From NCBI RefSeq assembly GCF_030378065.1, contig NZ_JAUCGJ010000019.1, forward strand, positions 1 through 44,977: 44,977 nucleotides of DNA. Reading direction: 5' to 3'. This DNA comes from Candidatus Venteria ishoeyi. Lineage in GTDB: Bacteria > Pseudomonadota > Gammaproteobacteria > Beggiatoales > Beggiatoaceae. The translations under genes were made by a program, and so were the position numbers. The notes beneath the pieces were generated by a model, which did no database searches, was not told the DNA's origin, and saw only the letters and a program-made list of their open reading frames with translations. Numbering within the stretch: the first letter of the stretch is position 1; each line of letters opens with the position of its first letter. Shown piece after piece: positions 28,601 through 37,486 of this stretch.

Positions 28601-29629
28601 TTAAATACTTACCTGCCCCCGCTTCCGGCTGTTCCAGGCCAAAGCCAGCAATAACAACAAAGCAATACCCAAAGGATAACGATACAAAGATTCTGGTATC
28701 CACACCGTGCGGCTTTCCGCTTCAGTTTTTTCCAGTTGATTAATTTGTTCGTAAATCTGCTCCAAAGCCTTGGCATCAGTGGCGCGGAAATAAGCGCCGC
28801 CACTGTATTGGGCGATTTTTTGCAGGATGCCTTCATCCATGCTCATGGCTTCCATGGTAATTTGACCACTTTCATCCGGGAAAGGCACGGTTTCCTGTTC
28901 GCTACCAACGCCGATGGTATAAATGCGTATGCCGTGCTGCGCGGCTAACATAGTGGCAACATTAGGGGGTAAGCTACCAGCGGTGTTTTCGCCATCCGTT
29001 AACAGAATCAACACCCGCGAACCTTCCGGGCGCTCGCGTAATTTTTTAACCGCCAGGGCAATCGCATCACCAATCGCCGTGCCATCACCTGCCAGACGCG
29101 GCACGGTGGCATCCAGCATTTTACGCACGGCGCGGGTATCGAGGGTCAGCGGGGATTGCAGATAGGCACCATCGCCAAATAAAATCAAGCCGATGCGATC
29201 ACCTTCACGCTGTTCGATAAATGTCCCCATCACGCCTTTGACCACTTGCAAGCGGTTAACGCGATTGCCACGCACACTAAAATCCAGTGCCAACATGGAG
29301 CGGGATAAATCCACTGCCAGCATCAAATCATAACCCCGGCTTTTCATTTCGGTATGCGGTCTGAGCCATTGCGGTTGCATTAAGGTCAATACCAAAAATA
29401 CCCACAGCAATGAGAGCAAAAACAAGGGTAGCCATAAACCTTTGGGCATGGCAGGTTCGGCTTTGGCATAAGCGGCTTCCAGACGCTCTAAGGCCGGATG
29501 AATCAAAGCGGGTTGTGATTCTTCATCATCCAGGCTGGTTTGGTGCTGGGGTTTTAGCGGCCATAACCACCAAATCAATAAGGGCAAAGGCAATAATAAT
29601 GCGAAATAGGGCCAGTAAAAGGTAAACAT
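28601..29629 (-). CDS. VWA-domain membrane protein (BatA-like)
   Basis: 342 residues: two N-terminal hydrophobic segments, a von Willebrand A domain (about 100-285) and a C-terminal membrane helix. The MIDAS metal site is visible as AVDLSRSM (DxSxS), then DGTAIG (Thr) and LLTDGEN (Asp). BatA-type proteins work with MoxR ATPases, DUF58 and DUF4381 proteins, often in envelope or stress-related assembly. Only the DUF4381 gene adjoins it here (10 bases upstream). No moxR, DUF58 or batB gene is nearby. Confidence 0.9.
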   Translation of the reverse strand: MFTFYWPYFALLLPLPLLIWWLWPLKPQHQTSLDDEESQPALIHPALERLEAAYAKAEPAMPKGLWLPLFLLSLLWVFLVLTLMQPQWLRPHTEMKSRGYDLMLAVDLSRSMLALDFSVRGNRVNRLQVVKGVMGTFIEQREGDRIGLILFGDGAYLQSPLTLDTRAVRKMLDATVPRLAGDGTAIGDAIALAVKKLRERPEGSRVLILLTDGENTAGSLPPNVATMLAAQHGIRIYTIGVGSEQETVPFPDESGQITMEAMSMDEGILQKIAQYSGGAYFRATDAKALEQIYEQINQLEKTEAESRTVWIPESLYRYPLGIALLLLLALAWNSRKRGQVSI

Positions 29630-29639
29630 GAAAAGCTTC

Positions 29640-30209
29640 TTATGGATTTCGGTTGGGCAATTGTTTAAGGAATTGCCAGAATGATTTCAGGGCAGCGCGA
29701 ATACGGGCTTTTTTCTGTGCGCGTTTAGGTAATTCTGCATCCACCCAGGCACGGGCGGCGCGAAATAAGGTACGTACCTGTTTTTCCTCTTTACGGTTAG
29801 TTGCAATTGGGGCATCGGGTGGCGCGTAAGGCAAAGATAATAATAACTGTCCACGCTCCTGCCAGCGAAAACGTTTGGGATCGTGCGCCTGCAACCAACT
29901 CAACCAAGCTTCCCCTTGCAGACCCGCGCAGCTTTCCCGACCATAACGGGCAATTGCCAGTCGCCGCATCAGTTCGGAGAATTCTGCCAGGGTGGCCTTG
30001 TCAGGCTGGCGTTTGATTTGGCGGTATAGCTTGTTCAGTTGTGAGCGGGCATCGGGACGCCAATCCAGGCGCCTACGGATTTTTCCTGCGAATAATAACA
30101 ACAGGACAACGACAGTCAGCAACAACCACCAACCCGGTGCCAGCGGCCACCAGGGGATGCTGTCCAGACCGTGTATATCGCGTAATTCTCCAGAAATAAA
30201 TGGTTCCAT
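29640..30209 (-). CDS. DUF4381-family membrane protein
   Basis: 189 residues. The start 'LRDIHGLDSIPWWPLAPGWWLLL' (residues 8-30) followed by a membrane helix is the DUF4381 hallmark, and a basic, helical cytoplasmic region follows with 'ELMRRLAIARYGRE.CAGLQGEAWLSWL'. It normally sits between DUF58 and VWA genes in MoxR operons. Here the pair stands alone after an 84-base gap from the sigma-54 regulator's partner gene, so it has its own promoter or reads through. Confidence 0.85.
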   Translation of the reverse strand: MEPFISGELRDIHGLDSIPWWPLAPGWWLLLTVVVLLLLFAGKIRRRLDWRPDARSQLNKLYRQIKRQPDKATLAEFSELMRRLAIARYGRESCAGLQGEAWLSWLQAHDPKRFRWQERGQLLLSLPYAPPDAPIATNRKEEKQVRTLFRAARAWVDAELPKRAQKKARIRAALKSFWQFLKQLPNRNP

Positions 30210-30293
30210 TGTTATACCTTATGCTGCCTGCCTTTGTGGCTCTGTAACTAACATGCTTTCTATGCTTAAATAATAATGTTAATACACTTTTGC

Positions 30294-30674
30294 TTACCTA
30301 CTTAAGTTTTGTTCGCATAATTTCAGTTTTTTACACACAAAGTTCACGTCATTGGCTGTTAAATTCCCGGCAGCCTGACGAAAAGACTCAATGAGGTATT
30401 TTGCGCGAAAAACACCATCAGGTAGCAGGATAGGGCTGCTTTTATAACGTCCGGGACGGTTTTCGCCATCATCCATTCGATCATGACTACAACCTTTATC
30501 ATGCTGCCAGGTAATTACCCGTGCCTCGCGCGTTTTATTATAAACCAACTGAAAGCCAATGATTCTGACATGTGTTTCGTCAAGCCACAACATTAAATCA
30601 AATTCCTGATCCATAAACCAGCGGCGCAATGGTTCACCTTTGACTTGTTTCACTTGTAAAATTTCATATAACAT
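30294..30674 (-). CDS. Conserved hypothetical protein coupled to the sigma-54 activator
   Basis: 126 residues, soluble, no signal peptide. Features seen: 'RRWFMDQEFDLMLWLDE', 'GFQLVYNKTREARVITWQHDKGCSHDRMDDGENRPGRYKSSPILLPDG' and a helical C-terminus with two Cys. I recall similar uncharacterised proteins in other gammaproteobacteria. The start codon shares its A with the activator's stop (TGATG), so the two are translationally coupled; it may modulate the activator or share its signal. Function unknown. Confidence 0.7.
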   Translation of the reverse strand: MLYEILQVKQVKGEPLRRWFMDQEFDLMLWLDETHVRIIGFQLVYNKTREARVITWQHDKGCSHDRMDDGENRPGRYKSSPILLPDGVFRAKYLIESFRQAAGNLTANDVNFVCKKLKLCEQNLSR

Positions 30675-31969
30675 CAGGATTCAAGGCCCTTTAATTTACG
30701 ATATAAGGTGCGTTCGCTCATGCCCAGTTGTTCGGCTAAAGAAGCACGATCCCCCGAGTGAGTGCATTGCGCCCACTGTAAATAATCCCGTTCCAAGGTT
30801 TCTAATGGGATGATTTTTTCACCAAAAAAAGGCGGCTTAGACGTTGGTATACAGGTTTGGCAGGTGTCAGGTAAATGCACGGCTAAGATGCTGTCACCAT
30901 CTGCTAATAAGCTGGCACGTTCGAGAATATTACGCAGTTCTCTGATATTTCCGGGAAAAGCATAATGCTTTAAACATTCCAGTGTTGTTTCACTGGCCTT
31001 TAACTCGCGTTGACCAACAATACGTTTTAACAAGGTTTCCACCAACAGAGGCAGATCTTCCATACGTTCCCGTAATGCTGGCAAATGAATGGGAAAAGCA
31101 CTGATCCGGTAATATAAGTCCTGGCGAAACTTACCTTTTTCCACCATTTTATTTAGCTTTCTATGGGTTGCACACACCAAACGGAAGTTTGCCTGACGTG
31201 GTTCAACCTCACCGACGCGACGATAAGTTCCAGTTTCCAGCAAGCGTAATAGCTTAACTTGTAAGTTTAATGGAATATCACCAATCTCATCCAGAAACAA
31301 GGTGCCGCCGTGTGCCGCCTCAACCAAACCCGTTTTGGTATCAAAGGCACCGGTAAACGCCCCTTTACGATGACCAAATAATTCACTTTCAAACAAGGTT
31401 TCTGACAAACCGGAGCATTCCACGGGTACTAACGGTCCTTCAAGGTGACTGCTATCGTGTACTGCTTTAGCCACCAACTCTTTCCCGGTACCGGATTCAC
31501 CCAGCAATAAAACCGTGGTTAATGTCGGTGCTACCCGTTGTAATAAGGCCAACATACGATTAAATGCAGGTGCCGTACCCACTAAATCTACATTGCCAGG
31601 CTGGGTGCTGGCAACGGCAGGATGGCGCATAATTTCAACAAAAAACTGAATATTACCCTGGTTGTCTTTCAGTGGAATGGTTTCCACTTCAACGTGTTCT
31701 CGTCCCTTAGGGGTGTAATGTAAATGCAAAACCCGGTGCGGTTGTTTGGTTTCCCGGCAGGTATCCATCGGGCAACTTTCACCAGACAGGTTACAAGGAC
31801 GATCATAGTTATGTGATACTTCGTAACAGTGTTTTCCTAAAATGACACTGGAGTTTGCATAATGTGACTGATAACTCTGATTGGCACATAAAATACGGTA
31901 TTCCGGTGATAATAAAATGGCCGGTTCGCGTAAACAATTGAGGAAAATATTTGCTTCATCTAATTTCAT
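30674..31969 (-). CDS. Sigma-54-dependent activator with a cysteine-rich PAS domain
   Basis: 431 residues in three parts. The N-terminal PAS domain (about 1-115) carries KHCYEVSH, then [14 protein letters not shown]; this Cys/His cluster is typical of PAS sensors linked to redox or sulfur compounds, but the ligand is unknown. The AAA+ domain (about 128-350) has Walker A GESGTGKE, the sigma-54-contacting loop GAFTGAF and [11 protein letters not shown]. The Fis-type HTH ends [19 protein letters not shown]. There is no receiver domain, so it is not a classic two-component regulator. The nearest -24/-12 promoter (32136-32151) faces away from it and precedes a candidate small RNA. Confidence 0.93.
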   Translation of the reverse strand: MKLDEANIFLNCLREPAILLSPEYRILCANQSYQSHYANSSVILGKHCYEVSHNYDRPCNLSGESCPMDTCRETKQPHRVLHLHYTPKGREHVEVETIPLKDNQGNIQFFVEIMRHPAVASTQPGNVDLVGTAPAFNRMLALLQRVAPTLTTVLLLGESGTGKELVAKAVHDSSHLEGPLVPVECSGLSETLFESELFGHRKGAFTGAFDTKTGLVEAAHGGTLFLDEIGDIPLNLQVKLLRLLETGTYRRVGEVEPRQANFRLVCATHRKLNKMVEKGKFRQDLYYRISAFPIHLPALRERMEDLPLLVETLLKRIVGQRELKASETTLECLKHYAFPGNIRELRNILERASLLADGDSILAVHLPDTCQTCIPTSKPPFFGEKIIPLETLERDYLQWAQCTHSGDRASLAEQLGMSERTLYRKLKGLES

Positions 31970-32015
31970 GGTAAGGCTTTTTCTGACAGATTAGGCTTTA
32001 AACACATTTTAATTG

Positions 32016-32029
32016 TGTCATTATTGACA
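32016..32029. promoter_or_regulatory. Candidate activator binding site TGTCA-N4-TGACA
   Basis: A perfect inverted repeat, TGTCATTATTGACA, lies about 107 bases before the -24/-12 promoter and about 50 bases from the activator's own start codon. A further TGACA half-site is at 31984-31988. Upstream placement at 80-150 bases is normal for sigma-54 activator sites. It could be shared by the small RNA promoter and autoregulation. Inference from symmetry and position. Confidence 0.45.
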
Positions 32030-32135
32030 GTCAATCATTATTTTCTGGAAAGGGTCACACCTGAAAATTTAAAATGAAAGGATAAAAGTATTTAATATCA
32101 AATAGTTAAGCTAGTGACTGGGTTTTCCATGAAAT

Positions 32136-32151
32136 TGGCATAGACACTGCA
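32136..32151 (+). promoter_or_regulatory. Sigma-54 (-24/-12) promoter
   Basis: TGGCAT-AGACA-CTGCA has the invariant GG and GC exactly 12 bases apart (32137 and 32149). It keeps TTGGCA and TGCA of the consensus, with three mismatches elsewhere. Expected start of transcription is about 32162. It lies on the opposite strand from the sigma-54 activator gene. Confidence 0.65.
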
Positions 32152-32161
32152 TTTATTAAGT

Positions 32162-32282
32162 AAGATTTTAAGTGCATCACAAAACATAAGTCAGTATTAA
32201 ACAGGTGAGTTTTTCACCTTATTTAGCCTCCTAAGCCAAGCCTTTGAAGCGGGAAGAGTTGATCTTCACCGCTTCTTTTTTT
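32162..32282 (+). ncRNA. Candidate sigma-54-dependent small RNA
   Basis: From the predicted start (~32162) to the end of the terminator T-run is ~121 nt with no plausible ORF. A 6-bp hairpin AGGTGA/TCACCT (32203-32219) is followed by an apparently unpaired stretch with CCTCCT (32227-32232), complementary to Shine-Dalgarno sequences, and then a strong intrinsic terminator (32246-32282). The next plus-strand gene is 4 kb away, so the transcript is autonomous. Size, sigma-54 promoter, terminator and proximity to an activator gene parallel known cases such as qrr1 beside luxO or crcZ under CbrB. Not matched to any known RNA family. Confidence 0.6.
32246..32282 (+). terminator. Intrinsic terminator of the candidate small RNA
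   Basis: GAAGCGG (32246-32252) and GAAGA (32253-32257) pair with TCTTC (32263-32267) and CCGCTTC (32269-32275), leaving one bulged A and a 5-base loop. Seven T follow (32276-32282). The T-run is only on the plus strand, so it serves plus-strand transcription and not the LytTR gene. Confidence 0.85.
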
Positions 32283-32295
32283 GTCTGTTTTCAGG

Positions 32296-32376
32296 TTAGG
32301 AACGAGGATAAAATAAGAAGTGAAACCGGGCGTAGGATTTTCATTTATTTTCAGGACAAATAAATAGTTACATCGC
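32296..32376 (+). repeat. Repeat family C, copy 1 (partial)
   Basis: TTAGGAACGAGGATAAAATA (32296-32315), then GAAACCGGGCGTAGGATTTT and CATTTATTTTCAGG, match the reverse complement of the right end of 42627-42802 closely (for example GAAACTGGGCGCAGGATTTT). Similarity fades before the LytTR stop codon. It lies between the small RNA terminator and the convergent LytTR gene. Confidence 0.65.
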
Positions 32377-32380
32377 AAGC

Positions 32381-33151
32381 TCAGGTTTTAGCATTACGGC
32401 GCGCGCCACACATATCGCGGATAGTATGTTTAACATTTTGCAGATGGCGGCGACTGATTTCCAATTGCTCATCAATCCCAGTAAACGTAATATAATGCTG
32501 ACCGTTATCATCTTTTTTCCAGCCAGCGACATGTACCAGCGCAACCAGCGCATTACGGTGTATCCGTAAAAACTGCCCGGAAAACTCTTCTTCCAGATTT
32601 TTTAAAGATTCATCCAGTAATACTTCACCGCCTGACCAGGCCATCGTGACATATTTTTGTTCAGCACGAAAATAATAAGCTTTTTCTACCGGTATCAAGC
32701 GTACTTCGCCATGCATATTGATACTGATATGGGTACGCGCCCTTTTGCTGTGATCGGTATTATTCAGGTCTTTTTCCACCTGTGGTTTTTTATGCCAGGC
32801 TTTTGCCCGATCCAGCGCCTGCTCAAGGCGCTCGCGGCGAATCGGTTTGAGCAAATAATCCACAGCTTGTTGCTCAAAAGCATCCAGCGCATACTCACTA
32901 TATGCTGTGGTAAAAATAATAATCGGCGGATGTGGATAGGTGCTGAGCTTTTTAGCCGCATCCATGCCATTAATACTGGGCATCCCAATATCCATGGTCA
33001 CAATATCTGGTTTATAGGCTTTACTCATTTCCAGAACTTCGCGTCCATTGGCTGCTTCTATTTCTAATACTTCATGACCGCCAATTTCATTGAGCAAGGC
33101 ACGCAGGCGTCGCCTTGCTAACGGTTCATCATCTGCAATCAGAATTCTCAT
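32381..33151 (-). CDS. LytTR-type response regulator (AlgR-like)
   Basis: 256 residues. Receiver domain with DDEP (residues 7-10), phospho-acceptor Asp in IVTMDIGMP near 54, Thr in FTTAYSEYAL and Lys in YLLKPI; then a LytTR DNA-binding domain (about 150-250) with 'FLRIHRNALVAL' and 'LEISRRHLQNVK'. The layout matches AlgR. Its usual partner kinase gene (algZ/fimS) is not adjacent, and the lone kinase at 4188-6605 is of another class. Repeat B copy 2 ends 24 bases before its start. Confidence 0.9.
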   Translation of the reverse strand: MRILIADDEPLARRRLRALLNEIGGHEVLEIEAANGREVLEMSKAYKPDIVTMDIGMPSINGMDAAKKLSTYPHPPIIIFTTAYSEYALDAFEQQAVDYLLKPIRRERLEQALDRAKAWHKKPQVEKDLNNTDHSKRARTHISINMHGEVRLIPVEKAYYFRAEQKYVTMAWSGGEVLLDESLKNLEEEFSGQFLRIHRNALVALVHVAGWKKDDNGQHYITFTGIDEQLEISRRHLQNVKHTIRDMCGARRNAKT

Positions 33152-33175
33152 CCAAATTTATCCATTATAACGGGT

Positions 33176-33297
33176 GTTATGCAACCCAATTGTTTTGATA
33201 GGAATCTTATACACGCTTTGATTATCCAAAAATCAGTGTGGCGCAAAAGTATTTTTTTTTGTGCTTTCAAAGCATAAAAATGAAGCTTTTATATCAC
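33176..33297 (-). repeat. Repeat family B, copy 2, in the LytTR gene leader
   Basis: The element aligns end to end with 3813-3934: GTTATGCAACC at the gene-proximal end, AAAAATCAGTG.GGCGCAAAAGT in the middle, and TTTTTTGTGCTTTCAAAGCATAAAAATGAAGCTTT further on. The far end (TATATCAC) has lost the inverted repeat. In gene orientation an 11-bp stem (TTTTTATGCTT against AAGCACAAAAA, one mismatch) is retained. It fills the gap between the membrane protein gene and the LytTR gene. Confidence 0.6.
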
Positions 33298-33303
33298 ACC
33301 TTA

Positions 33304-34080
33304 TCATAAGTTTTTTCTGGAAAAATCAATTTGCATCATAGTAAATAATAATAGGCCATAAACCCCTGTTTGTAGTAATAAACTATTTAACAGACTGAGA
33401 TTGGCAGTATGGTAAACCAACCAGCCTGAATTCGTAAACTGATGTAAATTAGGTAATAGTTTATCCAGTATGGATAAAAAATTTTCCAGCAACCAGCCAC
33501 TATGACTGGTTTCGGCTAATAACAGATTGGCACTGATCGTTAGCAGGTTATCCAAACTCCGGGAGAGCAGATAAAACCCCAAAACCAGCACTAAAGCGGC
33601 GTTGCTTTGCCGAAAGTTAATGGCCAGCAGCAGGCTGAACAAGGTGATCAACAATAACTCAGCCCAAAAGGAAACCGCCCAGTACAGTAGCTGCAACAGG
33701 CTATCAGCCCAGGCACTGATAACAATAACACTGGCAAGTACTAATAAAGCAGCCAGTACGGCAAACCCCAAAAATTTACCAAATAACCATAAACGACGGG
33801 AAATTGGTAAAGACAACACACGATAAATATCCTGGCGGGTAAATTCTGAGATCACGCTATGAATAATCCAGCTTGCCAGCCAGTAAACCAGCAATAAGCG
33901 CAAACTACCCGCCAGAAATATTAAGTGCGTTTGCGCCACTTCCGTAATTGCCAGACTGGCGGCAAACTGTGCCAACCCTAACATCATTACTAATAACGCG
34001 GCACTGAGCGTAAAAAAAGATTTACGCCAGGCTTCCAGTAATACGGAGAAAATCAGAATCCGAATCACGGGTTTGCGCAA
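33304..34080 (-). CDS. ABC-2-type membrane protein (permease-like), no ATPase nearby
   Basis: 258 residues with about six to seven hydrophobic helices. The central 'HSVISEFTRQDIYRVLSLPISRRLWLFGKFLGF' is the amphipathic connecting motif seen in ABC-2 transporter permeases. No ABC ATPase gene adjoins it. The ATG at 34080 lies inside the end of the LRR gene (16-base overlap), so translation is coupled to the secreted LRR protein. Role unknown; export or assembly of the neighbour's product is a guess. Confidence 0.65.
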   Translation of the reverse strand: MRKPVIRILIFSVLLEAWRKSFFTLSAALLVMMLGLAQFAASLAITEVAQTHLIFLAGSLRLLLVYWLASWIIHSVISEFTRQDIYRVLSLPISRRLWLFGKFLGFAVLAALLVLASVIVISAWADSLLQLLYWAVSFWAELLLITLFSLLLAINFRQSNAALVLVLGFYLLSRSLDNLLTISANLLLAETSHSGWLLENFLSILDKLLPNLHQFTNSGWLVYHTANLSLLNSLLLQTGVYGLLLFTMMQIDFSRKNL

Positions 34081-36227
34081 TCTGAAGGCTGCTGCATTGC
34101 TTCCCAGTCTTTATTTTTTTGCGTCAATAAGGTCTTCAGTTTTTCATTATCAGTACTGAGGCGGTTATTATTCAACTCAATGACGCTACCTGGTGCATTC
34201 AAACTACTGGATAACAGCCACTCAGGCACACTACCGCATAATTGATTATCAGCCAGATTTAAAGTTTCCAGACGCTTTAAAACACGCCAATCAGGAATGG
34301 GGCCGGTGAAGTGATTATGCTGTAATTGTAACCATTTCAGATATTGCAGGGCGCTCAATTGCGTTGGCAAGTCGCCGTTAAATTGATTATGAGCGAGGTT
34401 TAAGGACTCTAGCCAACGTAAGCTGCTGATGTCCGGTATCCCACCTGTAAGTTGATTATTTGCCAAATGAATACTTTTCAGGCGTTTCAAGGTGCTGAGA
34501 TCCGGTAATTCGCCATCCAGCTTATTTTTATTCAAAACCAAAACCTGTAATGTAGTTAATTTTTCAATACTACTTAATGCCCCGTTTAACCGGTTATGAC
34601 TGAGGTTTAATTTCTCCAGAGCTGATAAACCTGTCATATCAGGCAAGCTGCCATGAAAATCATTATGTTGCAGTTCCAGCACCTTAAGCTGGCTTAATTG
34701 CGCGATAGCAGCCGGTAACTTACCCGTAAACTGATTATGGTAGGCTTTCAGCGTTTCCAGTTGCTTTAGCTTATCAAGCCCCTGCCATGTACCAGAAAGT
34801 TGATTACGTGACAAAATTAAGGTTTTGAGTTTATCCAGCTTACCAAGATCCGGCAGCGTCCCTGATAATTTATTTTTTGCCAGGTTTAGGGTTTCTAAAT
34901 GCGAGAAGACACTTAAATCCGGCAGCTCACCTTGCAGGCGATTACCCGGTAATTTCAAACTGATTACCTGAGATTTCTGGCAGCCTACACCACGCCAGTT
35001 ACAGGCTTTTTTGTCTGCTTTCCAGCCATTATTATTACGCCAACTGGGGCCATTGGTTTGCTCAAATAAAGCCACCAGCGTATGGCAAGCCGCTGCTGGA
35101 ATATCGCTTACTTGCTTGCAAAATGCAGACTCGGCCACTTGTTCACCAATTTTTGCAGGCTCTGTGGCAGTGCTTTCTTGAGTCGCCGCAGGCTGTTCAG
35201 CTATGGCTGTTGGATCTGCTGCTTGTTTAATGGTGGGTGTGGTTGCTGTTTCGGCACTACTTTGCTCGGCTTCTATTGCAATCTCAGGCGTGACTTCTAG
35301 CGGCGTTGTTGCAGGTTCTGCAACAATGGCTTCAGGCGCAGGTGTTGCTTCTTGTAAAATCTGCATTAATACTTTGTATAAACGCAATTGCGCATCTTCC
35401 TGCACAAAAAAACTGGTTTCATTAAAACGCCGGGTACTTTTCAGGCCGTTGGCAAATTCCAGTTTAACCTGCACCGTTGAATTGACTTGTCCACTTTGTC
35501 CGTCCTCATCAATTTGCACTTTTATCTGTTCGTGCTGAATAGCGTAATGCACCAGTTTCTCTAATTGCTCTTCCAGCAGATGCACATAAGCATCGCGTGC
35601 AATGTCATCTGAGCGGGTTTTTCCTTCCGCTGTGGTTTCCTGGATATTTAATTGCGCCGCTAAATATTGCTGATAAGTCTGCATATCTTTGCGCCCTAAG
35701 GCACTGTCCATACTACCGATGGCATCTTCCAGCATCGCCTCAGTCATTTTAAGTTGTGCCGCTTCCACTTCAGGCGTTGCTGCAACGGCTGTTTCCACAG
35801 TGGGTGCAGGCTCAATTACAGGTGTTGGTTCAGGAGATACTATGGGCGTAATCGCAGGTTCAGGGACAGGTTCAACAGGTAAAGGTTCGGGCATTTGTGG
35901 CACCTGTTTCTGGCTGGGTAAAATAGGTGGCGGAACCGTAACTGGTGCAGGTTTGGATACTGCTGGTTTTTTTGATTTAGGTTGCTCAAACTGAAATGGT
36001 CTAAGATCGCAATAGCTTATATCCGGGCTGATAATTAAATAACCCAGACTGGCGCGCCTTGCCTGTTCTTTTTTAGAGAGCTTATCTGCTGGATAACTGA
36101 GATCATACGGTGGGAATACTGAAGAGCGCTCGTTACCTTCTGCATCAATTAAATAATAACAACTGGCCTGCGCCAGCAACGGAAAAAATAACAGCAGAAT
36201 GCTGAAAGTGATAACAGGCCGATTCAT
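34065..36227 (-). CDS. Secreted leucine-rich-repeat protein (plant-type LRR)
   Basis: About 720 residues from the ATG at 36227, which has AGGGG upstream and gives a clean signal peptide (MNRPVITFSILLLFFPLLAQA). Residues ~85-145 and ~300-370 are Pro/Ala/Glu/Thr-rich linkers around a helical region. An LRR N-cap (ALFEQTNGPSWRNNNGW, CNWRGVGC) near 400 is followed by about 12 repeats of the LxxLxLxxNxLxGxLPD type, as in plant receptors and some bacterial surface proteins. The C-terminal Cys may cap the array. It overlaps the downstream membrane-protein gene. Likely binding or surface role; partner unknown. Confidence 0.85.
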   Translation of the reverse strand: MNRPVITFSILLLFFPLLAQASCYYLIDAEGNERSSVFPPYDLSYPADKLSKKEQARRASLGYLIISPDISYCDLRPFQFEQPKSKKPAVSKPAPVTVPPPILPSQKQVPQMPEPLPVEPVPEPAITPIVSPEPTPVIEPAPTVETAVAATPEVEAAQLKMTEAMLEDAIGSMDSALGRKDMQTYQQYLAAQLNIQETTAEGKTRSDDIARDAYVHLLEEQLEKLVHYAIQHEQIKVQIDEDGQSGQVNSTVQVKLEFANGLKSTRRFNETSFFVQEDAQLRLYKVLMQILQEATPAPEAIVAEPATTPLEVTPEIAIEAEQSSAETATTPTIKQAADPTAIAEQPAATQESTATEPAKIGEQVAESAFCKQVSDIPAAACHTLVALFEQTNGPSWRNNNGWKADKKACNWRGVGCQKSQVISLKLPGNRLQGELPDLSVFSHLETLNLAKNKLSGTLPDLGKLDKLKTLILSRNQLSGTWQGLDKLKQLETLKAYHNQFTGKLPAAIAQLSQLKVLELQHNDFHGSLPDMTGLSALEKLNLSHNRLNGALSSIEKLTTLQVLVLNKNKLDGELPDLSTLKRLKSIHLANNQLTGGIPDISSLRWLESLNLAHNQFNGDLPTQLSALQYLKWLQLQHNHFTGPIPDWRVLKRLETLNLADNQLCGSVPEWLLSSSLNAPGSVIELNNNRLSTDNEKLKTLLTQKNKDWEAMQQPSDCANP

Positions 36228-36382
36228 GCCTTGCCCCTTTGAATACTGAAATGCCATGTAAAATATTAGGTTTCAATATACTGCAATTTATGATTAGAGT
36301 AAATTAAGCGCACTTGTATTCTCAGGTGCCCCCCTATATAGATAATAAATTCTGACAACTCAATATAAAGTGCTTAGCAATA

Positions 36383-37348
36383 ATGAATCGATATAACACA
36401 ACTGCCATTATCACCTGCATGATATTCATGCCCCTATTTGCATATGCCTGGGACTTAGGCGAAACCGGAACCTATCATTTTGAAGCTATTAACCAGCAGG
36501 TTTATGTTATGCATGGCCCACTGGAGGAACCGAACAAAAAAAATCAGGGCTTTATGAATAATCCGGCAATCATTGTGAGCAAAACCGGTATTATTGTGAT
36601 TGATCCTGGTAGCAGCCACCTGGTCGGCAAACAAGTCTTAGCTGAAATTAAAAAAGTCAGTAGTTTGCCGGTTGTTGCGGTATTTAATACCCACATCCAC
36701 GGCGATCATTGGCTGGCAAATCAAGCTTTGCGGGAAGCCTATCCTGAAGCCAATATTTACGCACATCCTAAAATGATTGAACAAGCTAATGGTGAACAAG
36801 GCATTATCTGGCTTGAATCAATGGAGCGCATGACCGAAGGTCTGAGTCGAGGTACGCAAGTTATCGCACCTGAGCACGCAGTGATTCAGGATAACATCAT
36901 TACAGTGGCTGGCGCGCACTTTCGGATACACGCGATGATACCCACGCATACTGATACCGACATCATGATAGAGCATGTGGAAACAAAAACCTTATTTCTG
37001 GGTGATAACTGTTTTTATCAGCGCTTAGGACGTTTTGATACTACTGCCAGCATTCACGGTAATATTGCCGCTCTGGAATATGCCAATAAGCTGAAAATGG
37101 CTTATTACGTGCCTGGACATGGACAAAGCGGCAGCGCAGAGAGCACAGTGTTACCCTTTTTACATTATTTACAAAAATTAAAGCAAGTGGTTAAAGCCGG
37201 ATTTGAGGCAGACTTAAGTGATTATGAAATTAAAGCAAAATCTGCACAACAATTTGATGCTTGGCGCAACTGGTCAGGTTTTGATGTCAATTTTGGGCGA
37301 CACATCAATAAAATGTATCTGGAAATAGAAAGTCTGGAAGGCTTTTAA
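36383..37348 (+). CDS. Periplasmic metallo-beta-lactamase-fold hydrolase (SoxH/quinoprotein-relay-like)
   Basis: 321 residues with a signal peptide (cleaved near AYAWD). Zinc motif FNTHIHGDHWLANQAL (HxHxDH) near 110, another His near 197 (PTHTDTD), Asp in LFLGDNC and His in YVPGHGQSG. The start 'YVMHGPLEEPNKKNQGFMNNPAIIV' resembles the family near SoxH and quinoprotein relay proteins, found with sulfur or alcohol oxidation genes. No sox genes lie nearby. The substrate is not known; a periplasmic thioester or similar hydrolase is plausible. Confidence 0.85.
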   Translation: MNRYNTTAIITCMIFMPLFAYAWDLGETGTYHFEAINQQVYVMHGPLEEPNKKNQGFMNNPAIIVSKTGIIVIDPGSSHLVGKQVLAEIKKVSSLPVVAVFNTHIHGDHWLANQALREAYPEANIYAHPKMIEQANGEQGIIWLESMERMTEGLSRGTQVIAPEHAVIQDNIITVAGAHFRIHAMIPTHTDTDIMIEHVETKTLFLGDNCFYQRLGRFDTTASIHGNIAALEYANKLKMAYYVPGHGQSGSAESTVLPFLHYLQKLKQVVKAGFEADLSDYEIKAKSAQQFDAWRNWSGFDVNFGRHINKMYLEIESLEGF

Positions 37349-37486
37349 ATTTTGGATTAAGGCTTTTCCCGCAATAGACAAAGCCGATATCAAGATGGCA
37401 CAATATTTTTTACGATAAAAAACCTTTAATAGCTGAAGTTCTACCGCAGGTCAAACAAGCACAACTATCCAGCATTAGATTTTGGT

